Assembly: GCF_017908035.1 (NCBI RefSeq)
Contig: NZ_JAEQMU010000001.1
Location: forward strand, 1,240,001-1,304,000
Direction: 5' to 3'
DNA: 64,000 bases
Origin: Sphingobacterium tabacisoli
GTDB lineage: Bacteria > Bacteroidota > Bacteroidia > Sphingobacteriales > Sphingobacteriaceae
Every line of letters begins with the position of its first letter. Position 1 is the stretch's first letter. Both the position numbers and the translations under genes were made by a program. Below the pieces are notes generated by a model. It was not told the DNA's origin. It searched no databases and saw only the letters and a list, made by a program, of their open reading frames with translations. Shown here piece after piece: positions 27,139 to 35,120 of this stretch.

Positions 27139-27169
27139 AAAGGCGCCTCAAATATAGGCGCCTTTTTTT
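27139..27169 (+). terminator. Terminator after glnN
   Basis: AAAGGCGCCT (27139-27148) and AGGCGCCTTT (27156-27165) form a 10-bp GC-rich stem with a run of T after it. Confidence 0.92.
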
Positions 27170-27211
27170 ATCAGCCCCCTCCCAACTTTAGCTTCGGTCC
27201 AGTCGTCTCGT

Positions 27212-27316
27212 TGCGAATACTGTACATGCTTCTTCGGGGCCATCCAGAGTATGTACAGTCTTTTATCCATCAATATTTCAGATGTTTGTGCGTGAAACTC
27301 ATGGATATTTCATATA
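27212..27316. repeat. Dispersed intergenic repeat, copy B
   Basis: Contains an 8-bp perfect inverted repeat CTGTACAT...ATGTACAG (about 27220-27259) and then TGTTTGTGC and CATGGATATTTCATAT, blocks shared in order with 21660-21731. No coding frame crosses it. Confidence 0.55.
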
Positions 27317-27371
27317 AAAATGGTTTATTTGAGATTTATTGTTATTTTTCCTCAATAAATAGTACACACAA

Positions 27372-28115
27372 ATGAAAACGATAGGCATAATTCCCGCACG
27401 ATACGATTCTTCAAGATTTCCTGGTAAACCTTTGGTAGATATTGGAGGACTTAGTATGATACAACGGGTATACAATCAGGCTAAACATGCTTCATCACTA
27501 AGTGAAGTCATTGTTGCTACAGATGACCAACGAATATATGACCATATCAAGAGTTTTGGTGGAAATGTCGCAATGACAAAAGCAACACATCAATCCGGAA
27601 CCGACCGCTGTGCTGAGGTCATCGAAAATATCCAAGGGTTTGATGTCGTTATAAATATACAGGGGGACGAACCTTTTATCGACCCACAACAAATCGATCT
27701 ATTAACGACCTGCTTCGAACGTCCTCAGACCCAAATCGCAACATTGGTTCGCAAAGTCGAAAACGCTGAAGAATTATTCAATGAAAACAAACCGAAAGTA
27801 GTATTGAGTAAAAATGGAGAAGCGATTTATTTTTCTAGACAGACAGTTCCCTTTTTAAGAGGAGCGAAAAAAGAAGACTGGTTAAAACTGCGTCCTTACT
27901 ACAATCACATTGGTATCTATGGCTATCGCGTGGATGTATTAAAGGAAATTGCGAATCTACCCTATTCTGATTTGGAAGCAATGGAAGCGCTGGAGCAGCT
28001 ACGGTGGTTAGATAACGGATTCAGGATTAATACCGCAATATCCAATCATACGAATGATGCGATAGATACCCCAGAGGATTTACAGCAGATTATGCAGAAG
28101 TATTTCAAAAGTTGA
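27372..28115 (+). CDS. kdsB: 3-deoxy-manno-octulosonate cytidylyltransferase
   Basis: Activates Kdo to CMP-Kdo for lipid A-core assembly, marking a Gram-negative envelope. At 247 aa it is the standard length. It begins MKTIGIIPARYDSSRFPGKPL, with the nucleotide-binding Arg and Lys, and carries NIQGDEPFIDP and the late DTPEDLQQI segment. It is a single gene; its stop codon falls inside the hairpin that separates it from the convergent aldo/keto reductase. Confidence 0.95.
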   Translation: MKTIGIIPARYDSSRFPGKPLVDIGGLSMIQRVYNQAKHASSLSEVIVATDDQRIYDHIKSFGGNVAMTKATHQSGTDRCAEVIENIQGFDVVINIQGDEPFIDPQQIDLLTTCFERPQTQIATLVRKVENAEELFNENKPKVVLSKNGEAIYFSRQTVPFLRGAKKEDWLKLRPYYNHIGIYGYRVDVLKEIANLPYSDLEAMEALEQLRWLDNGFRINTAISNHTNDAIDTPEDLQQIMQKYFKS

Positions 28116-28137
28116 GGCTAAAAAACATTAGCCTCAA
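28112..28137. terminator. Hairpin over the kdsB stop codon
   Basis: TTGAGGCTAA (28112-28121) pairs with TTAGCCTCAA (28128-28137) around a six-base loop. It lies between two convergent genes (next stop at 28140) and probably ends both transcripts. Confidence 0.7.
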
Positions 28138-28139
28138 AA

Positions 28140-29033
28140 CTACAGATGTTGTTCATAACGTAATTGAGCCGCCATACCATCTAGTACAACGTCTTGCAAT
28201 TCTTCCATTTCTTTATACGCTTGAATCAATTGATTGAACTGCGCAACGGTACGTGCACCTAGCAAGGCTGTACAGACAGCGGCATTACGTAAGACATAAG
28301 TTAGCGCCACAGCACTAGATGACACACCGTACTCAAAGGCAATGGATTTAACTTTTTGCTGAATGGTCTCTACTGTGCCCACATCCAGCCCCACATACCC
28401 CATAGCTGGCTTGTTAACTAAGAGACCTTGTCCCAATACTCCTCGAGCAATCACCCCTACCTCTTGCGATCTAAGAAAATCTAGATATTCCTCAGGCCGC
28501 GTATCCAACATACTATATTGCATCATATTGGATGAGATATTAGCCACTTTGGCGTAATACCCAAACACATTGGGCCTAATTGAAGAGAGTCCATAGGCTC
28601 GAATCTTACCAGACGTTTTCAATCGCTCGAACGTATCGATTACCTCATCAAAATTATCGGCAATCGTACCACCATGTAATTGATATAGGTCCAGATAATC
28701 AGTCTGTAATCTCTTCAATGAAGCATCTACAGCCCGATTGATATATTCCTTGGACACATCCCAGCCCCAACCTTCTCCTGTCTCGTTCCAAACATTCCCA
28801 ACCTTTGTCGCCAATATGATTTCTTTTCGAAACGCCTTTATTCCTTTTCCCAATAGCACTTCATTCTCACCTTTCGCATACAAATCAGCCGTATCAAAAT
28901 AACATACTCCTTCCGCATAGGCAGTCCTGATCAATTTCATATCAGCGGCCTCATCCTTGCCAGAAAGTGACATGGCTCCAAAACCAAGAGCCGAAACCTT
29001 TAACCCGGATTTACCAAGGTTATTCAGCAGCAT
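28140..29033 (-). CDS. Aldo/keto reductase
   Basis: NAD(P)H-dependent oxidoreductase of 297 aa with the AKR (alpha/beta)8 barrel. The catalytic tetrad is present: Asp and Tyr in YFDTADLYAKGENE, Lys in ILATKVGN and His in LYQLHGGT. The cofactor-binding end has LLGARTVAQFNQ. Substrate unknown. Its start overlaps the end of the FKBP gene by 14 bases on the same strand, so it is the last gene of a three-gene unit. Confidence 0.9.
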   Translation of the reverse strand: MLLNNLGKSGLKVSALGFGAMSLSGKDEAADMKLIRTAYAEGVCYFDTADLYAKGENEVLLGKGIKAFRKEIILATKVGNVWNETGEGWGWDVSKEYINRAVDASLKRLQTDYLDLYQLHGGTIADNFDEVIDTFERLKTSGKIRAYGLSSIRPNVFGYYAKVANISSNMMQYSMLDTRPEEYLDFLRSQEVGVIARGVLGQGLLVNKPAMGYVGLDVGTVETIQQKVKSIAFEYGVSSSAVALTYVLRNAAVCTALLGARTVAQFNQLIQAYKEMEELQDVVLDGMAAQLRYEQHL

Positions 29034-29793
29034 CTTTACTTTTTATCTCTAAAAGCTCTACTTCAAAGATTAATGGACTGAACGGAGGAATACCTCCCGT
29101 ACCACGCTCTCCGTAAGCTAGATTATAAGGAATAAAAAAACGGTATTTACTCCCAACTTTCATTAATGGAATACCAATTTGCCATCCTTTAATCACTCCT
29201 GTCAGGCGAAGGCTCAGCGCTTCGTTTCGATCATAGGAACTATCAAACTTCTCACCATTAGGTAATGTCCCTAAATAATGGACCAAGACTTCGTCTGAGA
29301 CAGTTGGATGCGCACCTTCTCCTTCAGCCAACACCTCATACTGAACCCCTTCTTCGGTCACTTTAATATTCGGCTTAAGTTTATTTTTTGCCAGAAACTC
29401 CTCTCCTGGTTTACGAAGCTCTGCATTCTTCTGCTCCATCATTTTACGTACAGAAGCTTGGATTATCTCCGCGCTTTTATCCTCTGTCAATAAAACATCA
29501 GTTCCTTTATAATAGGCAGAGATACCTGCAGAAAGCATTTTTAAGTCCAAATCAAAGCTATTTCCCTTTAAAGACTTGGCGATATCCGTTCCCAATGCAT
29601 AAGACAATGAATCCTTCTCTGTCTTTAAAACCAACGTATTTGTTACCGGAGCACCTTTTGAGACAGTCTTTCCTGTAGACTTACTATTACTTTGTGCTCT
29701 TACAGGTTGTTTTTTAGATTTTGTCTGCGCATTGGCAATACACAAAGAAGCCCCACTAACCATAGCGAGGGCACATATTACTTTAAATTTCAT
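29020..29793 (-). CDS. FKBP-type peptidyl-prolyl isomerase, exported
   Basis: A 257-aa periplasmic or outer-membrane-associated folding catalyst. A signal peptide (1-22, ending CIANAQ) is followed by a Lys/Ser-rich linker, an N-terminal dimerisation region (about 55-145; LSYALGTDIAKSLKGN) and a C-terminal FKBP domain (about 150-252; VLVHYLGTLPNGEKFDSSYD and GSKYRFFIPYNLAYGERG). This is the FkpA/Mip layout. It overlaps the glycosyltransferase gene by four bases (ATGA) upstream and the aldo/keto reductase gene downstream. Confidence 0.92.
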   Translation of the reverse strand: MKFKVICALAMVSGASLCIANAQTKSKKQPVRAQSNSKSTGKTVSKGAPVTNTLVLKTEKDSLSYALGTDIAKSLKGNSFDLDLKMLSAGISAYYKGTDVLLTEDKSAEIIQASVRKMMEQKNAELRKPGEEFLAKNKLKPNIKVTEEGVQYEVLAEGEGAHPTVSDEVLVHYLGTLPNGEKFDSSYDRNEALSLRLTGVIKGWQIGIPLMKVGSKYRFFIPYNLAYGERGTGGIPPFSPLIFEVELLEIKSKDAAE

Positions 29794-30776
29794 TTATGGT
29801 TATTTACAATCGTTTCTATAATAGACATAGTATGATTTGGATAATCAACAGTTATGGGATTATTATCATTCAACCACAGTTCTATATCATATTCAAATTT
29901 CTTCTTCAAGCTTTTAATAACAGGAATCCCCATTTTTTCTAAAGCTGCGGCATTCAAGTGTTGTTCATACTGATTCTTCATCGGGATTACTAAAACTTTT
30001 TTCCCTAGATACAAAGCCTCCGCTGGCGTCTCAAATCCAGCTCCGCACAAAACTCCCTCCGAAGAGGCCATACTTTTTACAAATGCATCACTATTTATCG
30101 GATTAATACTTACATTTTTATAACGTAGTGATTTGGAGTTATGCTTCGAAAAAACCTCCCACTTTGCCCCTTCAAACTTGGTTAAATGTTTTAAAAGATG
30201 TGCATCGTCATACGAAGGCAAATATACCGTATAATGTCCGTCATTTGTTGGATCCAAACTACGAATAGACTCCCGGATTACAGGTGTATAAATAGATTTA
30301 TGATAAGATTTAAAATGAAATCCATAAGCATCAGAAACAGGTGCATAATTTTTCATGATAAACTTGCCCATCATATCTCCCTCCTCTGGCTTGGGACTGT
30401 CGGGATGTAATGCCCCGATCTGATGGCTCAACCCTATACAACGGATATCTTTAGTGTGGCAGGCCCAAGCGGTAATGGGTTCGAAGTCATTAATGACAAG
30501 ATCGTACTTCTCCACCGGAACTGAGTTTATCTCCTGAATAAACTTCCTTATTGTAGAGCTCATAAAAGTTTTCCATAGATCCACGCCTCCACTCTTGCCA
30601 AAAATAAAGCTAAGGCCGTGTAACCGGTACTTAATCTCAAAGGGTAATGGGATATCAGCCTGAATACCACTAATCAATACGTCTACTTCACCAAATTGTT
30701 GCAAACAAGGAATTACATCCATTGCTCGACAAAGATGACCATTTCCGGTTCCTTGTATGGCGTATAATATTTTCAT
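29790..30776 (-). CDS. Glycosyltransferase of the MJ1255/VC2487 type
   Basis: A 328-aa protein with a GT-B fold like MurG-type enzymes. The N-terminal MKILYAIQGTGNGHLCRA is the glycine-rich nucleotide-sugar/acceptor loop, and GAGFETPAEALYLGKKVLVIP near residue 250 is the donor-binding segment. No membrane helices. Sugar and acceptor are unknown. It is the first gene of the minus-strand unit; its stop overlaps the FKBP start (ATGA). Confidence 0.82.
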   Translation of the reverse strand: MKILYAIQGTGNGHLCRAMDVIPCLQQFGEVDVLISGIQADIPLPFEIKYRLHGLSFIFGKSGGVDLWKTFMSSTIRKFIQEINSVPVEKYDLVINDFEPITAWACHTKDIRCIGLSHQIGALHPDSPKPEEGDMMGKFIMKNYAPVSDAYGFHFKSYHKSIYTPVIRESIRSLDPTNDGHYTVYLPSYDDAHLLKHLTKFEGAKWEVFSKHNSKSLRYKNVSINPINSDAFVKSMASSEGVLCGAGFETPAEALYLGKKVLVIPMKNQYEQHLNAAALEKMGIPVIKSLKKKFEYDIELWLNDNNPITVDYPNHTMSIIETIVNNHK

Positions 30777-30891
30777 CGCTTATCTATAGTAAATCGAAAA
30801 TACTGTTTTTTTTTCATTTGATCCGCTTTCAGTTATTAAATTATAGTTAACTCATTTGTTTTATTATATTTAACCTTATAACCAATGTATT

Positions 30892-31830
30892 ATGAAACAG
30901 ATAGCGCTATTAATTTCATCTCTGACATTGTCTATTTTCCTTTCCTCTTGGGGATTTTATGCCCATAAAAAAATTAATGAAACCGCCGTGTTTCTGCTAC
31001 CGACAGAAATGGCCGCTTTCTTTAAGAAAAACATAAAACTCATTACAGAAAAAGCTGTCGATGCAGATAAACGTTGCTACATCGACACTATAGAAGGCCC
31101 TAGACATTATATTGATGTAGATCGCTATGAGAACATAGACTCTATTCCCATACATTGGAGCAAAGCTGTAGAAAAGTTTACGGAACGTAAATTATTGGCT
31201 CAAGGAGTCGTGCCTTGGCAGATTTCGAAAACTTACAATAATCTTATCAGAGCTTTTAAAGAAAACAATGAAATGAAAATCATTCAATACAGTGCTGACT
31301 TAGGCCATTATATAGCTGACGCTCACGTCCCTTTACACACAAGTAGCAATTATAATGGTCAGTACAGCAATCAAATCGGAATACATGCTTTCTGGGAAAC
31401 AAGACTGCCTGAAATGTTTTCAAATGATTATAACTACTTTATCAAAAGGGCTGAATATATAGAAGATCCACTTTCCTTATCCTGGAAAATAGTCCGAGAA
31501 AGCAATGCTCTTGTGGACTCTGTTCTCCAAATTGAAAAAACACTCTCCCAATTGTTCAAAGAATCTGAAAGAAAGGCTTATATTGAAAGAAACAACCAAC
31601 TGATATACACCTACTCTGACGCCTATGCAACGCAATACCACAATGCACTCAACGGAATGGTAGAAAGACGGTTAAGAGCATCAATACTACAGGTGGCTTC
31701 TTTCTGGTATTCAGCATGGATAGATGCCGGACAACCGAAGCTGTCCAATCTAAAGATAAAAGAAACGGACTACCCCTCTCCAATAGAAACTAAAGACAAA
31801 AAAACACTAGGCCGTGAAGAATGGCACTGA
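30892..31830 (+). CDS. Zinc-dependent phospholipase C / S1-P1 nuclease-like protein
   Basis: A 312-aa exported protein with a signal peptide (1-19) whose probable mature end starts with Trp (SSWGFYAHKKIN). In this superfamily the N-terminal Trp and a set of His/Asp residues bind a three-zinc cluster. Candidate ligands here are His25 (YAHKKIN), HYIDVD, SADLGHYIADAHVPLH and HAFWE. It could cleave phospholipids or nucleic acids; I cannot decide which. The gene stands alone and is convergent with the cargo gene that follows. Confidence 0.82.
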   Translation: MKQIALLISSLTLSIFLSSWGFYAHKKINETAVFLLPTEMAAFFKKNIKLITEKAVDADKRCYIDTIEGPRHYIDVDRYENIDSIPIHWSKAVEKFTERKLLAQGVVPWQISKTYNNLIRAFKENNEMKIIQYSADLGHYIADAHVPLHTSSNYNGQYSNQIGIHAFWETRLPEMFSNDYNYFIKRAEYIEDPLSLSWKIVRESNALVDSVLQIEKTLSQLFKESERKAYIERNNQLIYTYSDAYATQYHNALNGMVERRLRASILQVASFWYSAWIDAGQPKLSNLKIKETDYPSPIETKDKKTLGREEWH

Positions 31831-31839
31831 TACAATAAT

Positions 31840-34275
31840 CTAATTCATGAAGCTTGTACCTGAAGTTAGTATCATAAGCGCTCCTTTATTAACAATGGGC
31901 TTCTGTCCATATTTGCTCCCTTTAAAAAGGTAAAAATAAACGCCATTAGTCACTGTAGCAGGAACCACCCAATCATTCCTATAGTTATTAGAACTAAACA
32001 CAATCCGCCCAGAACGATCCAGCACACTGACCTCTACCTGATCAAAATTAGATAGTCCCATAATTTGAAAGGTATCATTTTTAGAATCTCCATTAGGAGT
32101 AATTGTATTCGGAATAAACAGTCCTTTAATAGTAAGTGTTACTGTAGCGATATTAGACCAATTGCCATTTCCATCCATGATCTGATACGTCAATTTATCA
32201 ACTCCAATATATTGATCATTTGCCTGATAAGTCCATTTTCCGTCAGCATCTTTATACAGCTGTCCATTGGCCGGATAGTCCACAATACGAAGACTTTCTT
32301 TATTCAAATAACTATGTTCAACAAAATCGTTATTAAGAACCTCTAATATCTGAATAGAATTAAATACAACATCAAAAAAATCATCTTTTGCGACAGGAGT
32401 TGTTTTAAGCACCTGTAGATATACTGTATTCACTGCACTAGCTGTCCCTCCTTCGTTAGAGACACGATAGACAAACTCATCCGTACCTACAAAAGATTCG
32501 TCAAGAACACTATAAAAAGCGGTTGTTCCCGTCACAACGGCAGTTCCATGTACTGGAGGTTCAATAATCTCAATACTACCAATCTTTTCAGAAGTGGCAT
32601 CAAGTTCGTCTTTGGTAAACAAATCAAACGTAACATCTTTTCCCTGATAGAGTGTAACATGTTTCTCTTTAGCAGACGGCAACGGACTTCCTTCTTTAAT
32701 AGGTGTCTTGTTCCCAACACTGATTTTTTCTACTGTTTCAGCCTGCAACTGTGCTGTATAGGTCCAGGTGTCCATCGCACGTTCATTGCCGTAGCTATAT
32801 GCACCATACCCCCCATTAGATGGCCCTGGTATCAGCTTAGTTGCGGCATATGTCCCCCAGCGATGCCCATCCATTCGACTAGGACTACCGACCTTATTCA
32901 TACGAGGTATAGACCTCTCACTAGGTTGGCCCCCGGTAATATCAGAATCATCCCAATACATAATCGCATCACTATGTATACTCCCGTCTGTATTGACACG
33001 ATCGACTACAATACCATTGGGATTGATTTCCATATCAAAATATGGAAAGTGAATTTCACCTTTAACTAAGGAAACAGAAATTCCTATTGGATAATCCGTT
33101 CCCTCGGGAAGAAAATTACCATCGCCATCCAGACCATCCCAAAAAAAGCGATTCTCACCTTCCTCGGCTTCAACACTTATCTCTCGTTGGGTAAAGAGAT
33201 GTTTTTCTGACTTTGACCTTATAATCACTTTATAACGTCCTTTATAATTTGTCTCGAAACTCATAAAAACCCCCTTACTTTCTATCGAATTTTTAGACTT
33301 ATCCTCCCATACTATCCGGATATTTTGAACATCAATAATCTGCTGGGGATTAACAAGCCAACTCTTACCTCCAGGAAATGCTCCTTTACTTTCTACTGGC
33401 ATCTTACTATCGGGGAAACTATAGAACATCTTATGCGTAACATGAAGGTTTTCATCTTCATCATTGGGATTATGAAACTTGGCGCTGTTCTGTTGGTCAG
33501 CACTTTTATAAGAAGGTTTTCCGTTTTCATTCAAAATACCTGAGCTATTAACGAAATAAGCGAAATCAATACCGTGACTTCCATTTCCGTCGACACGATA
33601 GATATATCCATCATTTGTCAACACATAGTTCCGTCCATAAAAAGCTCCATCTTTGTAAGCCAAACTCTCTCTCGATATGTGTAATTGCAATACCGATACA
33701 AAGACCCTTCCTGTCAACCAGGCGGTATTACTGTTGTTTCGAACAGACACATCCCAAGCAGAGATCAGACTCCCTTCGATATTTTGTGTCCATTCTCCAT
33801 CAGCCTTAATATTAGGAGGAGTAATGATCGCGGCGTTGGCTTCAATATCGTCTGGTGCGCCAAACTCGACACGCCAAATGCCAGATTGTCCAGAAGCTAC
33901 AGAAATTTCAAAAGGAATATACCCCACTCGAGGGCCTGCTAGTTCAGCTTTACGGCTAGACCCTTCAAATTCTAAAATACGACCCACGTCATTTGCTGCT
34001 GTTTCGTATTTAAGGCCGTCTGGAGAGATGAGCTTAATACGTCCCATACCAATATTCTGAGCGCTAGAAGCGACTGCAATAGTCTCTCCCTCCACAGCGT
34101 AAACGTAGTGCGCGGCTTGATTGGCGAAAACATTCCTTCCAGTAGGCAACGAGACTAAAAAAGCCCTATTACCTTCAACTTTAGCGGGGTACAAATCTTT
34201 AGATCCTTCCCCTAGAACGCTATTCATCCAAAAAAACAAGCCCGTCAGCAGGAGCATGTTCCATTTCATATTCAT
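31840..34275 (-). CDS. Type IX secretion cargo with gliding-motility-type (CHU_C) C-terminal domain
   Basis: An 811-aa secreted protein. Start chosen at the ATG at 34275, which gives a signal peptide (MNMKWNMLLLTGLFFWMNSV) and lies about 30 bases after a full promoter; the frame continues further up to a non-ATG codon. The middle contains a cadherin-like/Ig-like region (about 560-710; DEFVYRVSNEGGTASAVNTV and TPVAKDDFFDVV). The last 80 residues (FIPNTITPNGDSKNDTFQI, VSVLDRSGRIVF, NGVYFYLFKG) form the CHU_C type-B sorting domain recognised by the type IX machinery. Adhesin or matrix role is likely; binding partner unknown. Confidence 0.85.
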   Translation of the reverse strand: MNMKWNMLLLTGLFFWMNSVLGEGSKDLYPAKVEGNRAFLVSLPTGRNVFANQAAHYVYAVEGETIAVASSAQNIGMGRIKLISPDGLKYETAANDVGRILEFEGSSRKAELAGPRVGYIPFEISVASGQSGIWRVEFGAPDDIEANAAIITPPNIKADGEWTQNIEGSLISAWDVSVRNNSNTAWLTGRVFVSVLQLHISRESLAYKDGAFYGRNYVLTNDGYIYRVDGNGSHGIDFAYFVNSSGILNENGKPSYKSADQQNSAKFHNPNDEDENLHVTHKMFYSFPDSKMPVESKGAFPGGKSWLVNPQQIIDVQNIRIVWEDKSKNSIESKGVFMSFETNYKGRYKVIIRSKSEKHLFTQREISVEAEEGENRFFWDGLDGDGNFLPEGTDYPIGISVSLVKGEIHFPYFDMEINPNGIVVDRVNTDGSIHSDAIMYWDDSDITGGQPSERSIPRMNKVGSPSRMDGHRWGTYAATKLIPGPSNGGYGAYSYGNERAMDTWTYTAQLQAETVEKISVGNKTPIKEGSPLPSAKEKHVTLYQGKDVTFDLFTKDELDATSEKIGSIEIIEPPVHGTAVVTGTTAFYSVLDESFVGTDEFVYRVSNEGGTASAVNTVYLQVLKTTPVAKDDFFDVVFNSIQILEVLNNDFVEHSYLNKESLRIVDYPANGQLYKDADGKWTYQANDQYIGVDKLTYQIMDGNGNWSNIATVTLTIKGLFIPNTITPNGDSKNDTFQIMGLSNFDQVEVSVLDRSGRIVFSSNNYRNDWVVPATVTNGVYFYLFKGSKYGQKPIVNKGALMILTSGTSFMN

Positions 34276-34307
34276 AGCATAGATAGATGTGTCCAAGTGG
34301 ACTGTAT

Positions 34308-34338
34308 CAAATATAATATATTTGCAATAAAACCACAA
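34308..34338 (-). promoter_or_regulatory. Promoter of the type IX cargo gene
   Basis: On the minus strand TTG, 20 bases, TATATTTG (box at 34315-34308). The transcript start near 34303 is about 28 bases before the chosen ATG. Confidence 0.6.
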
Positions 34339-34386
34339 CAATAGAATTTAAAGTTTTTAGATGGTCTATCCTTAGTTTATTTATCT

Positions 34387-34394
34387 TAACTTTG
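34387..34394 (+). promoter_or_regulatory. -7 box for queE
   Basis: TAACTTTG. It overlaps the most upstream in-frame TTG of queE (34392), which argues for the ATG at 34416 as the true start. Confidence 0.55.
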
Positions 34395-34415
34395 CGTCCT
34401 GTAAAATTCAAGATA

Positions 34416-35039
34416 ATGTCACATCAAGTTCCCGAAAACGGCACAAAGCTTCCATTAATGGAAGAATTTTATACGATTCAAGGAGAAGGATTCCACACTG
34501 GTAAAGCTGCTTATTTCATCCGCCTTGGAGGCTGTGATGTAGGTTGCCATTGGTGTGATGTGAAGGAAAGCTGGGACGCTGAGCTACACCCACTTACTGA
34601 CGCTGAGACGATTGTCGAAAATGCAAAAAAGCACCCTGCAAAGACCGTTGTCATTACTGGTGGAGAGCCTTTGATATATAACCTTGATTACCTTACAACA
34701 CGGCTTAAAGAAGAGGGCATTAAAACTTTTATAGAAACCTCTGGAGCCTATCCTCTAAGTGGCGTTTGGGATTGGATCTGTTTGTCTCCTAAAAAATTCA
34801 AAGGTCCAAAAATCGATGTTTTAGAAGCTGCAGGTGAATTAAAAGTTATTGTTTTCAATAAAAGCGACTTTAAATGGGCCGAAGAGCATGCTAGTAAGGT
34901 GGGGGCGAACTGCAAATTGTACCTTCAACCAGAATGGTCTAAAGCGAATGAGATCACTCCTTTGATCATTGAATATGTCAAAGACAACCCACATTGGGAT
35001 ATCTCCCTACAGACTCATAAATTCTTGAATATTCCTTAA
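34416..35039 (+). CDS. queE: 7-carboxy-7-deazaguanine synthase
   Basis: Radical-SAM enzyme that converts 6-carboxytetrahydropterin to 7-carboxy-7-deazaguanine in queuosine biosynthesis. From the ATG at 34416 it has 207 aa, a normal length for the family. The [4Fe-4S] cysteines are Cys40, Cys44 and Cys47 (CDVGCHWC), preceded by EFYTIQGEGFHTGKAAYFIRL; VITGGEPL is the SAM-binding Gly-Gly-Glu segment. No other queuosine gene is adjacent. It is divergent from the cargo gene and 81 bases before the PorE-like gene. Confidence 0.93.
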   Translation: MSHQVPENGTKLPLMEEFYTIQGEGFHTGKAAYFIRLGGCDVGCHWCDVKESWDAELHPLTDAETIVENAKKHPAKTVVITGGEPLIYNLDYLTTRLKEEGIKTFIETSGAYPLSGVWDWICLSPKKFKGPKIDVLEAAGELKVIVFNKSDFKWAEEHASKVGANCKLYLQPEWSKANEITPLIIEYVKDNPHWDISLQTHKFLNIP

Positions 35040-35120
35040 TTCGTTATTTCGAAGAAAGTTCTCTACTTTTAATATCCGATAAAGACAAAAGCTATATCGG
35101 ATACCATAGCAATAACAGTA

